Source: Thioalkalivibrio sp. XN279
Lineage (GTDB): Bacteria > Pseudomonadota > Gammaproteobacteria > Steroidobacterales > XN24
Assembly (NCBI RefSeq): GCF_011089885.1
Contig: NZ_JAANBD010000015.1
Location: 186,001-250,000 of the forward strand
Direction of reading: 5' to 3'
Length of the DNA: 64,000 bases
A program made the translations under genes and the position numbers. Shown here piece after piece: positions 17,605 through 26,511 of this stretch (its first letter is position 1; each line of letters opens with the position of its first letter). Under the pieces are notes generated by a model. That model did not search any database. It had not been told where the DNA came from and was given only the letters and a program-made list of their open reading frames with translations.

Positions 17605-20129
17605 GCCGCCTGCTGGCCCGCTCCGGGCGGCGCTTCTTCGCCCGCCACCCCTGGCAATTCGTGCTGGCCGTGGTCGGCGTGGCGCTCGGTGTGGCCGTGG
17701 TGCTGGGCGTGGACCTGGCCGGCGCCAGCGCGCGCCGCGCCTTCGACGCCTCGACCGAGCTGGTGATGGGGCGCGCCACCCACCAGGTGCTGCCTCGCGC
17801 CGGGCGCATGGACGAGTCGGTTTACGTCGAGCTGCGCCGGGCGTTGCGTGCGCAGGGCAGCGGCGGCGCGGCAGCGCCCGCCGTCGAAGGTGCGGTCACG
17901 CTGCCGAACGGGCGCCGGGCCGTGCTGCTGGGCCTGGATCCTTTCGTCGAGGCCCCGTTCCGCGACGAACTGACGGCCTGGAGCGGTGAAGTCGACCTGC
18001 TGGCCCTGCTGACGCGGCCGCGCGCCGTCGCGCTGCCGGAACCGCTGGCCGCCGAGCTCGGCGTGGCGGCAGGCGAGCAGGTCGAGGCCGTTTCGCCCGC
18101 CGGTGCGATCGTGCTCGAGGTCGCGGGGATAGTGGCGCCCGACCCGGAACGGTCTGCCGCGGCCTCGGGCTATGTCTTCGCGGACATCGCCACGGCCCAG
18201 GAACTGCTCGGCATGGTCGGCGCACTCACCCGCATCGACCTCATCGTCGGCGACGAGGTGGCGGCAGCGTTGGCGGCGGGCCTGCCGCCCGAGGTCGAGC
18301 TGGTCGAGGCCTCGTCGCGCTCGCGCGCCACCTTCGGCATGACGCGGGCGTTCCGGCTCAACCTGACGGCCCTGTCGTTGCTGGCGCTCCTGGTCGGCGC
18401 CTTCCTGATCTACAGCACCATGAACTTCCTCGTCGTGCGCCGCACCCGGACCATCGGCATCCTGCGCAGCGTGGGCGTCGACCGCGCCGGCATGGTCCGC
18501 AGCATCCTCGGTGAAGCGCTCATCGTGGGCGTGCCGGGTACGCTGCTCGGCCTGCTGCTGGGCGCCGGCCTCGGCTCCGGCCTCACCGGGCTGGTGGTGC
18601 AGACCATCGACGACCTGTACTTCCGCCTGCGGGTGGACGCGCTCGCCCTGGCCGGCTGGCCGTTCGCCAAGGCGGCTGCGTTGGGCGTAGGCGCCACCCT
18701 GCTGGCGGCCCTGGGTCCGGCGCTGGAAGCGGCCAGCATCCCGCCGCGCGCCGTCCTCTCGCGCGCCTCCATGGAACGGCGCACGCGGCGACGCCTGCCG
18801 TGGCTGGCGGCCAGCGCACTGGTCGCGCTGGTCCTCGCCGTCGCCCTGCTGGCCGCCGGGCGCCACTCGCTGGTGGTGTCGTTCGCCGGCCTGTTCGGGG
18901 TTTTTCTTGCCGCCGCCCTGGCGACGCCGCCGGCCACAGCGGGCCTGATGTCCCTGCTCGACCGCGGGCTCCCGGGCCGGCTGCCCGTCCCCGCACGCAT
19001 GGCCATCCGCGGCACCACAGCCTCGCTCAGCCGTACCGGCGTGTCAGTGGCCGCGCTGGCAGTGGCGGTGGCCACGGTGATCGGGGTCGGCCTGATGGTG
19101 AGCAGCTTCCGCCTCAGCGTCGACGAATGGCTGCAGCAGACCCTCGTGGCCGACTTCTACCTGGCGGTGGACGACGCCTGGTGCGAGAGCGCGGGCGGGC
19201 TGGATCCGCTGGCCGCCGAGCTCAGCGCACTCCCCGGCATCGACGAGGTGACCTATTCGCAACGGCTGCGCCTGCAGGCGGGCGGCGAGGAGTGGCGCCT
19301 GTGGGCGGTCGATCCGGGCCAGCGCGGCCTGGGGTCGACGATCCTGGCCGGGGATCCCGCGACGGCCCGGGCGCGCTTCGATGCCGGCGACGCCGTGCTG
19401 GTGTCAGAGCCCTGGGCCAACCGTCGCGGCACCGGGGTCGGCGACATCATCAGCCTGCCGACGCCCGCGGGCGTGGTGGATTTCCCCGTGGCCGGGGTGT
19501 TCCGCGACTACACCTCGGACCGCGGCGTGATTGCACTGCACCGCGACCGCTACCGCGCCCTGTGGGGCGACGCCTGCAGCGAGGGCGTCGGCGTGACGTT
19601 CGCGCCGGGCACCGACGATGCCGCCGCGCGGCGCGCCATCGAGAGCGTGCTGCCGCCAGGCAGCGCGATCTGGCTGTCGAACAACGCCGAGCTGCGCGCG
19701 GCCTCGCTGGCAGTCTTCGACCGCACTTTCACCATCACGCGCGTGCTCCAGGTGCTCGTCGGCCTGGTCGCCTTCCTCGGCATACTCTCGGCGCTGCAGG
19801 CGCTGCAGCTGGAGCGCGTGCGCGAGACCGCAGTGCTGCGCGCCGTGGGCTGGGTGCCGCGCCAGCTGCGCGCCCTGGTGCTGGCGCAGACCGGACTGCT
19901 CGGCCTCGCTGCCGGGATCTTCGCCATGCCGCTGGGCATCGCACTGGCAGGGCTGCTGGTATTCGTCATCAACCGCCGCGCCTTCGGCTGGACCATGAGC
20001 TTCGAGATCAGCGCCGGCGAACTGCTGCAGGGCGTGCTGTTGGCCCTGGTCGCGGCGCTGCTGGCCGGCGTCTATCCCGCCTGGCGCACCAGCCGGCGGC
20101 CGGTGGCGCAGGACTTGCGTGAAGAGTGA
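17601..20129 (+). CDS. FtsX-family ABC permease, two-domain
   Basis: An 842-residue permease with the duplicated FtsX/MacB-like arrangement: an N-terminal membrane helix (FVLAVVGVALGVAVVLGVDL), a periplasmic domain, a three-helix FtsX block around residues 250-400, a central pair of helices, a second periplasmic domain, and a second FtsX block near the C-terminus ending YPAWRTSRRPVAQDLREE. It starts at GTG 17601 overlapping the ATPase stop. The size fits YbbP-type permeases, pairing with the LolD-like ATPase. The TGA stop (20127-20129) coincides with the end of the hairpin repeat described next. Confidence 0.9.
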   Translation: MSRLLARSGRRFFARHPWQFVLAVVGVALGVAVVLGVDLAGASARRAFDASTELVMGRATHQVLPRAGRMDESVYVELRRALRAQGSGGAAAPAVEGAVTLPNGRRAVLLGLDPFVEAPFRDELTAWSGEVDLLALLTRPRAVALPEPLAAELGVAAGEQVEAVSPAGAIVLEVAGIVAPDPERSAAASGYVFADIATAQELLGMVGALTRIDLIVGDEVAAALAAGLPPEVELVEASSRSRATFGMTRAFRLNLTALSLLALLVGAFLIYSTMNFLVVRRTRTIGILRSVGVDRAGMVRSILGEALIVGVPGTLLGLLLGAGLGSGLTGLVVQTIDDLYFRLRVDALALAGWPFAKAAALGVGATLLAALGPALEAASIPPRAVLSRASMERRTRRRLPWLAASALVALVLAVALLAAGRHSLVVSFAGLFGVFLAAALATPPATAGLMSLLDRGLPGRLPVPARMAIRGTTASLSRTGVSVAALAVAVATVIGVGLMVSSFRLSVDEWLQQTLVADFYLAVDDAWCESAGGLDPLAAELSALPGIDEVTYSQRLRLQAGGEEWRLWAVDPGQRGLGSTILAGDPATARARFDAGDAVLVSEPWANRRGTGVGDIISLPTPAGVVDFPVAGVFRDYTSDRGVIALHRDRYRALWGDACSEGVGVTFAPGTDDAAARRAIESVLPPGSAIWLSNNAELRAASLAVFDRTFTITRVLQVLVGLVAFLGILSALQALQLERVRETAVLRAVGWVPRQLRALVLAQTGLLGLAAGIFAMPLGIALAGLLVFVINRRAFGWTMSFEISAGELLQGVLLALVAALLAGVYPAWRTSRRPVAQDLREE

Positions 20130-20136
20130 CCTGGCC

Positions 20137-20212
20137 GCAGCCGGACCATGACCGGGTCCTTCTCACTTGGAAGTCTTATGCCGCTCGAAGGACCCGGTCA
20201 TGTCCCGGCTGC
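20137..20212 (+). repeat. Hairpin A of element copy 1
   Basis: Two 26-base arms (20137-20162 and 20187-20212) pair at 24 positions and enclose a 24-base loop whose core is TTGGAAGTCTTATGCCGCTC reading on the plus strand. Total length is 76 bases. The stem differs from that of copy 2 by paired changes, while the loop differs at one base. Confidence 0.9.
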
Positions 20213-20439
20213 TACACCGGTTACAGGTCCAGCGGCCTGGTGCACGCGGACCAGGTTGCCGGCGTAGACGGGGGGGTTCAGTGGTGCGGCCGGTCACACG
20301 CGTGGCGCTGTCGTGCTCGGGTCGCCGTGCTTGTTCACCGGGCTGGGCGTGGCTTGCCGCCGACGCCACAAGGGCGGCCCGCTGACATCGCCATCCGGTG
20401 CGACCTTGCGCCAGGAGCGTCGGGGGCATCTCCGCAGTA

Positions 20440-20515
20440 GCGGCCGGGGTATTGCATGGTCCTTCGAGCGGCATAAGACTTCCAAGCGAGAAGGACCATG
20501 CAATGCCCCGGCCGC
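20440..20515 (+). repeat. Hairpin B of element copy 1
   Basis: Two 26-base arms (20440-20465, 20490-20515) pair with one G-T-type mismatch around a 24-base loop. The loop is the same sequence as in hairpin A but on the opposite strand, so the two hairpins carry inverted loops. Total length is again 76 bases. Confidence 0.9.
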
Positions 20516-20636
20516 GGGCAGGTGAGAAGGCCCACCGGGGCCCAGGCGCGTCATCGCGCTGCATCCCGTTCATGCAGGGTTAACGAACCCTATGCCAGTC
20601 TGTCGCCAAGGTCAGTCGATGCCAGCAAGGGGTTAC

Positions 20637-21503
20637 ATGTCGCCATGCCGCCGTATTTCCCGGGGGCTGCTGCTGTGCGCGGCGCTGCTGTCGCTGGCCG
20701 GCTGCGGTACGGCCTTTATCTACGAGCGGGCCGACGGTTTTGCCGGGCGCTGGCTGAATGACTACGTAGAACTCGAGCCGCAGCAGCGGGCGGCGCTGGA
20801 AGCCGAGCTCGAGGCGCTGCACGACTGGCATCGCCGTGAACACCTGCCGCGCTATTCCGCCTGGCTGCGGTCGGTGGCGGCGCAGCTGGAGGCGCCGGGC
20901 GCCCTGGGGCCGGCAGAGATCCGGGCCCGCGGCGAGGAGCTGGGGGCGTTCTGGCGGGAGCTGGCCGACCGGTCGCTGCCGCCGCTGCTCGAGCTCGGCA
21001 GCGGCCTGGAGGACGCCCAGGTGACGGAGCTGGTCGCGCGCCTGCGGGAGGAACACCGGGAATTGCTGGAAGAGGACTCGGGGCGCAGTGCGGAATGGCT
21101 GGCGGCTCGCCGGGCGCGCTCCATGGAGCGCTTCCTGAAACGCTGGACCGGGCGGCTCTCGGCACAGCAGCGCGCCGAGGTGCGCGCCTGGTCGCAGCAG
21201 CTCGAGCCCTCGCGGGAGGCCTGGCTGGAGAGCCGCATGGGCTGGATCGACGCCATGGAGCGCGCGCTGGCCGGCCGTCATGACCAGGAGGCGCTCGCGC
21301 TGGCGGCGCAAACGCTGATCGCGCGGCCGGAGGACCGCTGGAGCGAGGAGTACGCCGGGCTGGTGGCGCGCAACAGTGCCCGCACCACGGCATTCCTCGC
21401 CGGTTTCCTGGCCGGACTCGACCCGGTACAGCGGACGCGGGCGATCGAGCGCCTCGAGTCACTGGCGTCCGATTTCGAGTCGCTGTCGGCGGCGGCCGGT
21501 TGA
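20637..21503 (+). CDS. DUF6279-like lipoprotein
   Basis: A 288-residue protein with a signal sequence and lipobox (LSLAGC, Cys near residue 22), then a helical domain beginning YERADGFAGRWLNDYVELEPQQRAALE, a pattern I associate with DUF6279-family lipoproteins of unknown function. The ATG at 20637 has an AAGGGG site 6 bases upstream and gives a proper signal peptide; earlier in-frame starts do not. It lies 113 bp after the hairpin element; that gap also holds a small palindrome, AGGGTT-AACG-AACCCT, at 20576-20591. Confidence 0.75.
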   Translation: MSPCRRISRGLLLCAALLSLAGCGTAFIYERADGFAGRWLNDYVELEPQQRAALEAELEALHDWHRREHLPRYSAWLRSVAAQLEAPGALGPAEIRARGEELGAFWRELADRSLPPLLELGSGLEDAQVTELVARLREEHRELLEEDSGRSAEWLAARRARSMERFLKRWTGRLSAQQRAEVRAWSQQLEPSREAWLESRMGWIDAMERALAGRHDQEALALAAQTLIARPEDRWSEEYAGLVARNSARTTAFLAGFLAGLDPVQRTRAIERLESLASDFESLSAAAG

Positions 21504-21587
21504 CGCCGGCTTTGTTGCAGTGCGCATAGCTGCGGCTGTGGACTGCTGATTTAATTCCGGGTCGTTGTGTCCCCTGGAGAGCGGAAC

Positions 21588-23267
21588 GTGCACAAGCCAT
21601 GGCTGGAAAGTTACATCCCCGGCACCCCCGCTGAGATCGATCTCAGCGACGGCGCCACCCTCGTGAGCATTTTCGAGCAGGCCGCGCGGCGCTTTGCCGA
21701 CCGGCCGGCTTTCTCGTGCATGGACCACGCCATCACTTACGCCGAGCTGGACCGGATGTCGGCCGAGTTCGCCGGCTGGCTCTCCGGCGAGCTGGGACTG
21801 AAGCCCGGCACGCGCGTGGCCATCATGCTGCCCAACCTGCTGCAGTACCCGGTGGCCCTGTTCGGCGTCCTGCGCGCCGGCATGACGGTCGTGAACGTCA
21901 ATCCTCTCTACACGCCGCGCGAGCTCAAGCACCAGCTGGTGGACTCGGGCGCCGAGGCGATCCTCATCCTGGAGAACTTCGCGGCGACGCTGCAGAAAGT
22001 CATCGCGGACACGCCGGTAAAGCACGTGGCTCTGACCGGCATCGGCGACCTGCTGCCTTTCCCCAAGCGCCACATCGTCAACTTCGTGGTGCGCCGGGTG
22101 AAGAAGATGGTCCCGGAGTACCAGCTGCCGGGCAGCGTGCGGCTGGAGCAGGCGCTGGCGCGCGGTCGCGCCCGCGGCTTCACGCCGGTGCAGGTGACGC
22201 AGGACGACCTGGCGTTCCTGCAGTACACGGGCGGCACCACGGGCGTGTCCAAGGGCGCCATGCTGACCCACCGCAACATGGTGGGGAACCTGCGCCAGAT
22301 GCACGCCTGGATCGGTGATCTCATCGACGAGGGACGCGAGGTGGTCATCACCGCGTTACCGCTGTACCACGTGTTCAGCCTGGTGTGTAACTGCCTGCTG
22401 TTCATGTCCGTGGGCGGCCTGAACGTGCTCATCACCAACCCGCGCGACATTCCGGCCTTCGTCAAGGAATTGTCGAAGCTGAACTTCTCCATCATCACCG
22501 GGGTCAATACGCTGTTCAACGCGCTGTTGCAGGACCCGGACTTCGCCAGGCTGGATTTCTCGCATCTCAAGTGGGCCGGCGCCGGCGGCATGGCGCTGCA
22601 GGCCGCAACGGCGCAGAAATGGCACGAGGTGACGGGGAAGTATGTGCAGGAAGGCTACGGGCTCACGGAGACATCACCGGTGGTGACCATGCAGCCCACC
22701 ACGGTGGATGCGGTCTATACCGGCACCATCGGCCTGCCGCTGCCCTCGACAGAGGTGCTGATCCGGGACGAGGACGGGCGCGACCTGCCCGTGGGCGAGC
22801 CCGGCGAGCTGTGCGTGCGCGGCCCGCAGGTGATGAAAGGCTACTGGCAGCGCCCGGAGGCGACCGAGCAGGTCATGTACCCGGACGGCTTCCTGCGCAC
22901 CGGCGACATCGCGACCATGGACGAGCAGGGGTTCTTCCGTATCGTCGACCGCAAGAAGGACATGATCCTGGTGTCGGGTTTCAACGTCTTCCCGAACGAG
23001 GTGGAGAACGTCGTCACGCTGCATCCCGACGTGATCGAGGCGGCGTGCATCGGCGTGCCGGACCCGAAGTCGACCGAGGCCGTGAAGATTTTCGTGGTCA
23101 AGCGTGAAGGTGCGGTGCTGGACCGGGACGGCGTCATCGCGTGGTGCCGCGAGAGCCTCACGGCGTACAAGGTGCCCCGCCACGTGGAATTCCGCGCCGA
23201 ACTGCCGAAGACCAACGTGGGCAAGATCCTGCGCCGTGCGCTGCGTGACGAAGCGCAGGGAGGCTGA
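21588..23267 (+). CDS. fadD: Long-chain acyl-CoA synthetase FadD
   Basis: A 559-residue adenylate-forming enzyme that activates long-chain fatty acids to acyl-CoA at the inner membrane. YTGGTTGVSKGAMLTH (about residue 213) is the AMP-binding P-loop, GYGLTETSP the second motif and RTGDIATMDEQGFFRIVDRKKD the FACS motif. MLPNLLQYPVALFGVLRAGM is almost the same as E. coli FadD. The GTG at 21588 (VHKPWLESY) has a GGAGAG site and fits the family start. It supplies substrate for FadE and for the dehydrogenase cluster further along. Confidence 0.94.
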   Translation: MHKPWLESYIPGTPAEIDLSDGATLVSIFEQAARRFADRPAFSCMDHAITYAELDRMSAEFAGWLSGELGLKPGTRVAIMLPNLLQYPVALFGVLRAGMTVVNVNPLYTPRELKHQLVDSGAEAILILENFAATLQKVIADTPVKHVALTGIGDLLPFPKRHIVNFVVRRVKKMVPEYQLPGSVRLEQALARGRARGFTPVQVTQDDLAFLQYTGGTTGVSKGAMLTHRNMVGNLRQMHAWIGDLIDEGREVVITALPLYHVFSLVCNCLLFMSVGGLNVLITNPRDIPAFVKELSKLNFSIITGVNTLFNALLQDPDFARLDFSHLKWAGAGGMALQAATAQKWHEVTGKYVQEGYGLTETSPVVTMQPTTVDAVYTGTIGLPLPSTEVLIRDEDGRDLPVGEPGELCVRGPQVMKGYWQRPEATEQVMYPDGFLRTGDIATMDEQGFFRIVDRKKDMILVSGFNVFPNEVENVVTLHPDVIEAACIGVPDPKSTEAVKIFVVKREGAVLDRDGVIAWCRESLTAYKVPRHVEFRAELPKTNVGKILRRALRDEAQGG

Positions 23268-23277
23268 CATCCGACTG

Positions 23278-24021
23278 TTGCCCCGCTTCATGCTCGCCCT
23301 CGCCGCCGCGATGCTGGTGGTTCCCGCCAGCGCGGCGGAAGAGGGCGCGCCCGAGGCCGCGCCCGGGCTGGCGGTGCCGCCGCACGAGGCCATCTACCAC
23401 GCCTCGGTGCGCGGCATCCCGGTCAGCGTCGGCCTGCGCCTGGAACAGCAGGACGGCGACTACTTCCAGTACCGCTCCTGGGCGGAGCCGCGCGGCCTGC
23501 TGGGCTTCATCCGGCGTGAACTCACCGAGACCAGCCTCGTGCACATCGAAGACGGGCGGGTCGTCCCCGTGTCCTACCGCAAGCGCGACGAGTTCGGGGA
23601 CCGCCACAGCGCCATGCGATTCGACCCCTATGCCGGCGAGGTGCACATCGAGTATCGCGGCAGCAGCCAGACGCTGGACTGGGAGCCGGGCATCTATGAC
23701 CTGCTCAGCCTGCGCCTCGCGCTGGCGCACGACCTGGCACGCGGCCAGCTGGCGGAGGTCTACCGGGTGGTGGACGACCGCGGGCGCATCGAAGAAGTCG
23801 ACGTCGAGGTGGCCGCGCGCGAAACCATCGATACACCCCTGGGGAAACTCGAGACCGTGCGTCTCGAGTACCGCAGCCGGCGTCGCGACCGGCTGTTCCG
23901 GCTGTGGATCGCGCCGGACATGGACGCGGCGCTGGTCGCGCTGGAGCAATACGAGGGCGACAGCCTGCGCGGCCGCCTCAACATCGTCGAGTACAGCCGC
24001 CTGGAACCCGCTGCGCCCTGA
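23278..24021 (+). CDS. DUF3108-family periplasmic protein
   Basis: About 247 residues with a signal peptide ending VPASAA, followed by a DUF3108-type beta-rich domain (YHASVRGIPVSVGLRLEQQ, DLLSLRLALAHDL, VEVAARETIDTPLGKLETVRLEY, RLFRLWIAPDM). The family is exported and of unknown role, found next to lipid or cell-envelope genes. It starts 10 bp after fadD. The start is uncertain: TTG 23278 or ATG 23290 are both in frame after a GGGAGG site at 23258-23263. It is probably co-transcribed with fadD. Confidence 0.78.
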   Translation: MPRFMLALAAAMLVVPASAAEEGAPEAAPGLAVPPHEAIYHASVRGIPVSVGLRLEQQDGDYFQYRSWAEPRGLLGFIRRELTETSLVHIEDGRVVPVSYRKRDEFGDRHSAMRFDPYAGEVHIEYRGSSQTLDWEPGIYDLLSLRLALAHDLARGQLAEVYRVVDDRGRIEEVDVEVAARETIDTPLGKLETVRLEYRSRRRDRLFRLWIAPDMDAALVALEQYEGDSLRGRLNIVEYSRLEPAAP

Positions 24022-24054
24022 TCGGGGGGATCAGCCGAGGGTCGGCGCCCGATC
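24020..24054. terminator. Nested hairpin between convergent genes
   Basis: GATCGGG (24020-24026) pairs with CCCGATC (24048-24054), and inside it GCCGA-GGG-TCGGC forms a second stem. It lies exactly between the stops of the DUF3108 gene and the convergent small coiled-coil gene, as expected for a shared terminator. Confidence 0.5.
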
Positions 24055-24316
24055 AACCGAGCTTCGCGCGGATACGCCGGTAAGCCTGGCCAAGCTCCTC
24101 GGCGAGCACGCCGAACGCGGCGCCGACTTCGCCGGACGCCTCCCTGGCTTCTCCAGCAGCGCCGGAGAGCCGGCCTTCCAGCCGCTCCCACTTGCGCTCG
24201 AGCCCGGCCCATTCCTCGCGGAATTCCGCCTTGCCCAGCTCCATCTGCAGCCGCAACTCGTCACGTTCCTGGCGCAGCTTGTCGAGGACCTGCTTGCGCT
24301 TCGATGCTTCGGTCAT
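24053..24316 (-). CDS. Small coiled-coil protein
   Basis: An 87-residue soluble protein, almost wholly charged helix (SKRKQVLDKLRQERDELRLQMELGKAEFREEWAGLERKW), consistent with a coiled coil that may act as a scaffold or small regulator. ATG 24316 has a GAGGTG site 7 bases upstream. No family recognised. It lies downstream of the minus-strand SDR cluster, 39 bp after the small membrane gene. Confidence 0.65.
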   Translation of the reverse strand: MTEASKRKQVLDKLRQERDELRLQMELGKAEFREEWAGLERKWERLEGRLSGAAGEAREASGEVGAAFGVLAEELGQAYRRIRAKLG

Positions 24317-24364
24317 GACTGGCACCTCGCTTCAGTACCGCCTGTACCAAGCATAGGCCAGGCC

Positions 24365-24625
24365 TCAGGTTCCTCCAGCCCCTCCGGCCGGGGCCGGGCG
24401 CAGGCGTCCGCCGAGCCACTGGCCGAGAAAGTAGGCGCCGACGAACAAGGGCAGGGTGGCGAGACGCCAGTCCAGCCCGAGCAGGTCGCGGATCAGCCAC
24501 ACCAGCGGGATCGGCGCGTGGATGGCGACGATCCACGGCAGCGAGCGCTTGGCGAGTCCCGCGCGCCAGTAGCCGAAGGGCAGGTTCGCGAGCCAGACCA
24601 GCAGGAGCGCCAGCGCCAGGTTCAA
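24365..24625 (-). CDS. Small membrane protein
   Basis: An 86-residue protein with three hydrophobic stretches (LALALLLVWLANLPFGYW, LPWIVAIHAPIPLVWLI, LATLPLFVGAYFLGQWLGG) and a basic Pro/Gly/Ala-rich tail. The start appears to be TTG at 24625, 28 bp after the SDR stop, with a GGAGA-like site. I do not recognise the family. It is in the same direction as the SDR-kinase-dehydrogenase operon. Confidence 0.6.
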   Translation of the reverse strand: MNLALALLLVWLANLPFGYWRAGLAKRSLPWIVAIHAPIPLVWLIRDLLGLDWRLATLPLFVGAYFLGQWLGGRLRPAPAGGAGGT

Positions 24626-24653
24626 GGGACCGTCTCCGCCGTTCCGCCAGGCC

Positions 24654-25418
24654 TCAGGTGAGCAGGCCGCCGTCGACCGGCAGGCAGGCGCCGGTGATGT
24701 AGGAGGCGGCGTCCGAGGCGAGGAACAGGATGGCCGGCGCGATCTCCTCCGGCTGCGCCACCCGGTTCATCGGGATCAGCGGCAGGATCATGTTGAGGAT
24801 GCGCTCGTTGCCGATCAGCGCCGAGGCGAACTTGGTGTCGGTCAGCCCGGGCAGCACGGCGTTGACGCGCACGCCCCACGGCGCGCATTCCTTGGCGAAG
24901 GCCCGGGTCATGGAGATGACCGCTGCCTTGGTGACGGAGTAGATCCCCTGGCCAGGACCCGGGCGCTCGCCGTTGATGGACGAGGTGTTGACGATGGCGC
25001 CGCCCCCGTTCTGCTTCATCAGCAGCGCCGCTTTCTGCGACATGACGAAGTAGCCGCGTATGTTCACGTCCACCGTTTTCTCGATCATGGACACAGGGGT
25101 CTCGGTGATGTGGCCGAAGTGCGGATTGGTGGCGGCGTTGTTGACCAGGATGTCGAGGCGGCCATGGGCGCCCTCGATCTGGGCGAAGGCGGCCTCGATG
25201 GCATCGGGCTCGCCCACGTGGCAGGCCATGGGCGTGGCCTGGCCGCCGGCGGCGCAGATGGACTCGGCGACGGCCTCCACGCTCTCGTGCTTGCGCGAGC
25301 TGACGATGACGTGAGCGCCGTGTTGCGCCAGCAGGCGGGCCGTGGCTTCGCCAATGCCGCGCGAGGCGCCGGTGACCAGGGCCACGCGGCCGTAGAGATT
25401 GAACAGTGCATCGCTCAT
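24654..25418 (-). CDS. SDR oxidoreductase of the acyl-CoA/kinase operon
   Basis: A 254-residue classical short-chain dehydrogenase: TGASRGIGE cofactor motif, NNAATNPHFG, catalytic Ser (NTSSING) and YSVTK (Tyr-X3-Lys). These oxidise or reduce hydroxy/keto groups with NAD(P). ATG 25418 has an AAGGAG site 7 bases upstream. It follows the APH-type kinase gene by 10 bp, so it is in one operon with the kinase and acyl-CoA dehydrogenase. In the Pseudomonas lva system the SDR LvaD interconverts 4-keto and 4-hydroxyacyl-CoA, and this gene would fit that place. Confidence 0.88.
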   Translation of the reverse strand: MSDALFNLYGRVALVTGASRGIGEATARLLAQHGAHVIVSSRKHESVEAVAESICAAGGQATPMACHVGEPDAIEAAFAQIEGAHGRLDILVNNAATNPHFGHITETPVSMIEKTVDVNIRGYFVMSQKAALLMKQNGGGAIVNTSSINGERPGPGQGIYSVTKAAVISMTRAFAKECAPWGVRVNAVLPGLTDTKFASALIGNERILNMILPLIPMNRVAQPEEIAPAILFLASDAASYITGACLPVDGGLLT

Positions 25419-25428
25419 CAGGGTCTCC

Positions 25429-26511
25429 TTAAAACCGTGTCTTGCCTGCCGCGACGGCCTCGGCGCTGCGCGAAAGCACCGTGCAGAACTGCCCGAAGGG
25501 GGCAAAGCGCGGATTTTTCGTCTGGCCCAGCACGAAGCGGTAGTAGATCTGCTGCACGATCACGGCGAGGCGGAACAGGCCGTATACATAGTAGAAATCG
25601 AAGCGCGCCGGCGCGAGACCGGTGCGCTCGCAGTAATAGTCCACCAGCTCGGCGCGGCGCATCATGCCGGGCAGGTGGGTGGGCAGCATGCGGATCTGCT
25701 GCAGGGGTTCCGGGTCATCCGCCTGCACCCAGTAGGCCAGCGAAGCGCCGAGGTCCATGAAGGGGTCGCCGAGGGTGGCCATCTCCCAGTCCAGCACGCC
25801 CACGATGCGCCAGCCGTCCGGCCCGGGGCGCAGCACCACGTTGTCGAACTTGTAATCGTTGTGGATCAGCGCCGCGCGCCCGGACTCCGCCGGCTGGTTC
25901 GCCTCCAGCCAGTGCATCAGCGTCTCGTTGTCGGGCACGTCGTCGGTACGCGCCGCGCGGTAGCGCTGCGACCAGCCGCTCACCTGGCGCGCCACGTAGC
26001 CCTCCGGATGGCCCATCTCGCCCAGTCCGGCGGCGGCGTAGTCCACCTCGTGCAGCTCGGCCTGCACGTCGACCAGGTTGCGGCAAAGTGCCGTGGCCTG
26101 TGTGGGGGACAGCGACATGTCTGCCGGCAGGTCGCGCCGCAGGATGCGGCCCTTGAGCCGTTCCATGAGGTAGAACTCCTCGCCCAGTACCTCGCGGTCG
26201 GCGCAGAACAGCAGCGTGCGCGGCGCATAGGGGAAGGCGCCGCTGATGCGCGACAGGATGCGGTACTCCCGGCCCATGTCGTGGGCGCTGCGCGCCTTGG
26301 TGCCGAAGGGCGGGCGCCGCAGCACCCACTCGCGGCTGCCGGCGCGCACGAGGTAGGTCAGGTTGGAGGCGCCGCCCGGGAACTGGCTGATCTCCACCGC
26401 GCTGTCGAAGCCGGGCAGGGCGCGCGCCAGGAAGCCGGCCACCACCGCGGGATCGAGTGCCTCGCCCGCGCGCTGCGGGCGCGCCTCTTCCGGCAGCGCC
26501 GTCTCGCTCAT
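25429..26511 (-). CDS. APH-fold kinase, LvaA/ACAD10-like acyl-CoA phosphotransferase
   Basis: A 360-residue protein of the aminoglycoside-phosphotransferase fold: ISQFPGGASNLTYLV (ATP loop), EFYLMERLKG (hinge), LIHNDYKFDNVVL (catalytic HNDYKFDN, Brenner motif) and VLDWEMATLGDP (metal Asp). Its ATG overlaps the acyl-CoA dehydrogenase stop by 4 bp. APH kinases paired with GPDEVH-type dehydrogenases phosphorylate the 4-hydroxyl of hydroxyacyl-CoA (LvaA; the APH domains of human ACAD10/ACAD11). I therefore infer a lipid kinase, not an antibiotic-resistance enzyme. No LvaB-like partner gene is visible. Confidence 0.85.
   Translation of the reverse strand: MSETALPEEARPQRAGEALDPAVVAGFLARALPGFDSAVEISQFPGGASNLTYLVRAGSREWVLRRPPFGTKARSAHDMGREYRILSRISGAFPYAPRTLLFCADREVLGEEFYLMERLKGRILRRDLPADMSLSPTQATALCRNLVDVQAELHEVDYAAAGLGEMGHPEGYVARQVSGWSQRYRAARTDDVPDNETLMHWLEANQPAESGRAALIHNDYKFDNVVLRPGPDGWRIVGVLDWEMATLGDPFMDLGASLAYWVQADDPEPLQQIRMLPTHLPGMMRRAELVDYYCERTGLAPARFDFYYVYGLFRLAVIVQQIYYRFVLGQTKNPRFAPFGQFCTVLSRSAEAVAAGKTRF

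Larger units (their letters stand above)
20128..20523 (+). repeat. Two-hairpin dispersed element, copy 1
   Basis: A ~396-bp non-coding unit fills the first part of the gap between the permease stop and the next lipoprotein. Its ends are inverted: ACCTGGCCGC on the left and the complement of ACCTGCCCGC on the right. Inside are hairpin A (20137-20212), a middle region with a conserved CTCGGGTCGCCGT box, then a nearly invariant block leading into hairpin B (20440-20515). The right-hand 147 bp (20377-20523) differs from copy 2 at only about four positions. It begins within the permease TGA codon. No transposase or credible ORF lies inside. Mobility is inferred from the second copy and the terminal repeats; an RNA function is equally possible. 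Confidence 0.85.

Noticed and set aside
20137-20212. Simple intrinsic terminators
   Set aside because: Stems of 26 bp with a conserved 24-base loop, two per unit, and sequence shared with a distant locus go beyond a normal terminator, and no T-run follows.
20128-20523. Integron attC sites or CRISPR
   Set aside because: No integrase-type core sites (GTTRRRY/RYYYAAC) at the hairpin ends and no regular spacer-repeat pattern; only two hairpins per copy.
20130-20636. Small proteins inside the repeat element (several 60-110 codon frames)
   Set aside because: Frames read through hairpin arms, differ between the copies and lack ribosome sites.
25429-26511. Aminoglycoside resistance enzyme
   Set aside because: The APH fold is present, but overlap with an ACAD10/11-type dehydrogenase points to an acyl-CoA kinase.
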